5,060 nucleotides of DNA. Source: an uncultured Gammaproteobacteria bacterium (GTDB lineage: Bacteria > Pseudomonadota > Gammaproteobacteria > GCA-2729495). Both the position numbers and the translations under genes were made by a program. Of this stretch, positions 4,535 through 5,060 are shown one piece after another. The DNA is taken from the NCBI GenBank assembly GCA_947258805.1, contig CAMYJV010000191.1, positions 1 through 5,060 on the forward strand. Reading direction: 5' to 3'. The notes below the pieces were generated by a model. It made no database searches, was not told the DNA's origin, and saw nothing but the letters and a program-made list of their open reading frames with translations. How positions within the stretch are numbered: position 1 is the first letter of the stretch; each line of letters begins with the position of its first letter.

Positions 4535-5060
4535 ATGCAGCCCGACACTACCGCGACCACTGACCGATTGGGCCCTATCCGGCTGACCCCTGGCATTGCG
4601 CCGCGCAACGCGCTGACATTCTTCTACGCGGCCTTTTTCACGATCGGCCTGGTATCCGTAGTCAGTTTCCTGCAACCGTATCTTCTCAGCGAAAATCTTG
4701 GCCTCGATCCGGCCGACGAAGGTCGGGTGAGTTCCCTGCTGCAGGTCAGTTACGAGTTGGTGGTACTGCTGGCCGTGGGTCCGCTGGGCGCCCTTGCCGA
4801 CAAGATCGGCCGCCGGCCCATCTGGAGCATGGGCTTCCTGTGGCTCGGTGCTGCGTTCATCGTCTTCCCGCTGGTCGAGACCGTGCCGCAGCTAGTTGCT
4901 TGCCGCATGTTCTTTGGCATTGGTTCGGCCTGTTGCACCTGCATGATGGCCACCGTGCTCGCCGACTACCCCCAGCACCGCTCGCGGGGGATGATGGCCG
5001 CCGGGGCCGGCATCTCTAACGGCATGGGTGCACTGACCATGGTGATCCTGCTGTTTGCCG
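4535..5060 (+). CDS. Major facilitator superfamily transporter, N-terminal part
   Basis: The first 175 residues are present; the gene runs off the window edge, and about 220-260 more residues are expected from the usual 12-helix length. After a short cytoplasmic N-terminus, hydrophobic segments lie at about 28-51, 66-84, 98-114, 119-143 and from 153. The loop after the second segment carries the MFS motif A (GALADKIGRRPIW, 85-97). R124-x3-G128-x-G130 fits motif B in the fourth segment, so this is an inner-membrane secondary transporter. Its substrate is not visible; a role in importing or exporting the compound handled by the neighbouring enzymes is inference from proximity. The ATG at 4535 has no strong Shine-Dalgarno sequence. 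Expression must come from read-through of the terminator 20 nt upstream or from a promoter near 4479. Confidence 0.9.
   Translation, partial: MQPDTTATTDRLGPIRLTPGIAPRNALTFFYAAFFTIGLVSVVSFLQPYLLSENLGLDPADEGRVSSLLQVSYELVVLLAVGPLGALADKIGRRPIWSMGFLWLGAAFIVFPLVETVPQLVACRMFFGIGSACCTCMMATVLADYPQHRSRGMMAAGAGISNGMGALTMVILLFA

Noticed and set aside
3828..4535. 235-residue minus-strand frame opposite the 201-aa gene
   Set aside because: It crosses the terminator region and mirrors the codon pattern of the plus-strand gene, which has a ribosome site and terminator of its own.

Overview
The window is about 58-60% GC by eye and looks like chromosomal DNA of a GC-rich proteobacterium, probably a gammaproteobacterium. 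The best taxonomic hint is a GTAG-headed REP palindrome at 1681-1705, of the type common in Xanthomonadales and Pseudomonas. Lineage is an inference; there are no RNA genes or phylogenetic markers here. No insertion sequence, integrase, tRNA or CRISPR array was seen.

Layout. 1-306 has no gene and holds a 149-bp element with 32-bp inverted arms (13-161). 358-3444 is a compact minus-strand operon. In transcription order it encodes a cysteine hydrolase of the isochorismatase / N-carbamoylsarcosine amidase family (2818-3444), a NodB/PuuE-type 'polysaccharide deacetylase' protein with a histone-like basic N-terminal tail (1701-2759), an 88-residue basic protein of unknown function (1366-1632), and a bicupin with a C-terminal His-rich tail (358-1332). 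It ends at a strong UUCG-loop terminator (307-332). Gaps between the genes are 58, 68 and 33 nt. 3445-3854 is a 410-nt divergent intergenic region with several dyads and a plausible plus-strand promoter. 3855-4460 encodes an unrecognised 201-residue soluble protein, followed by an intrinsic terminator (4486-4515). A major facilitator transporter starts at 4535 and runs off the right edge.

How the genes may work together. A C-N amide hydrolase of the cysteine-hydrolase family, a NodB-fold protein of the kind that includes the metal-independent allantoinase PuuE, a metal-type bicupin and an MFS transporter suggest uptake and stepwise breakdown of a small nitrogen compound such as a ureide, hydantoin or N-heterocycle. 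The substrate cannot be read from the sequence. The unusual features are the appended low-complexity tails: a Lys/Arg/Ala tail on the NodB protein, three HxHxH triplets exactly 11 residues apart on the bicupin, and basic ends on the small protein and the bicupin. They suggest co-localisation on a polyanion, or metal handling, but this is inference. A REP element supplies the stop codon of the NodB gene.
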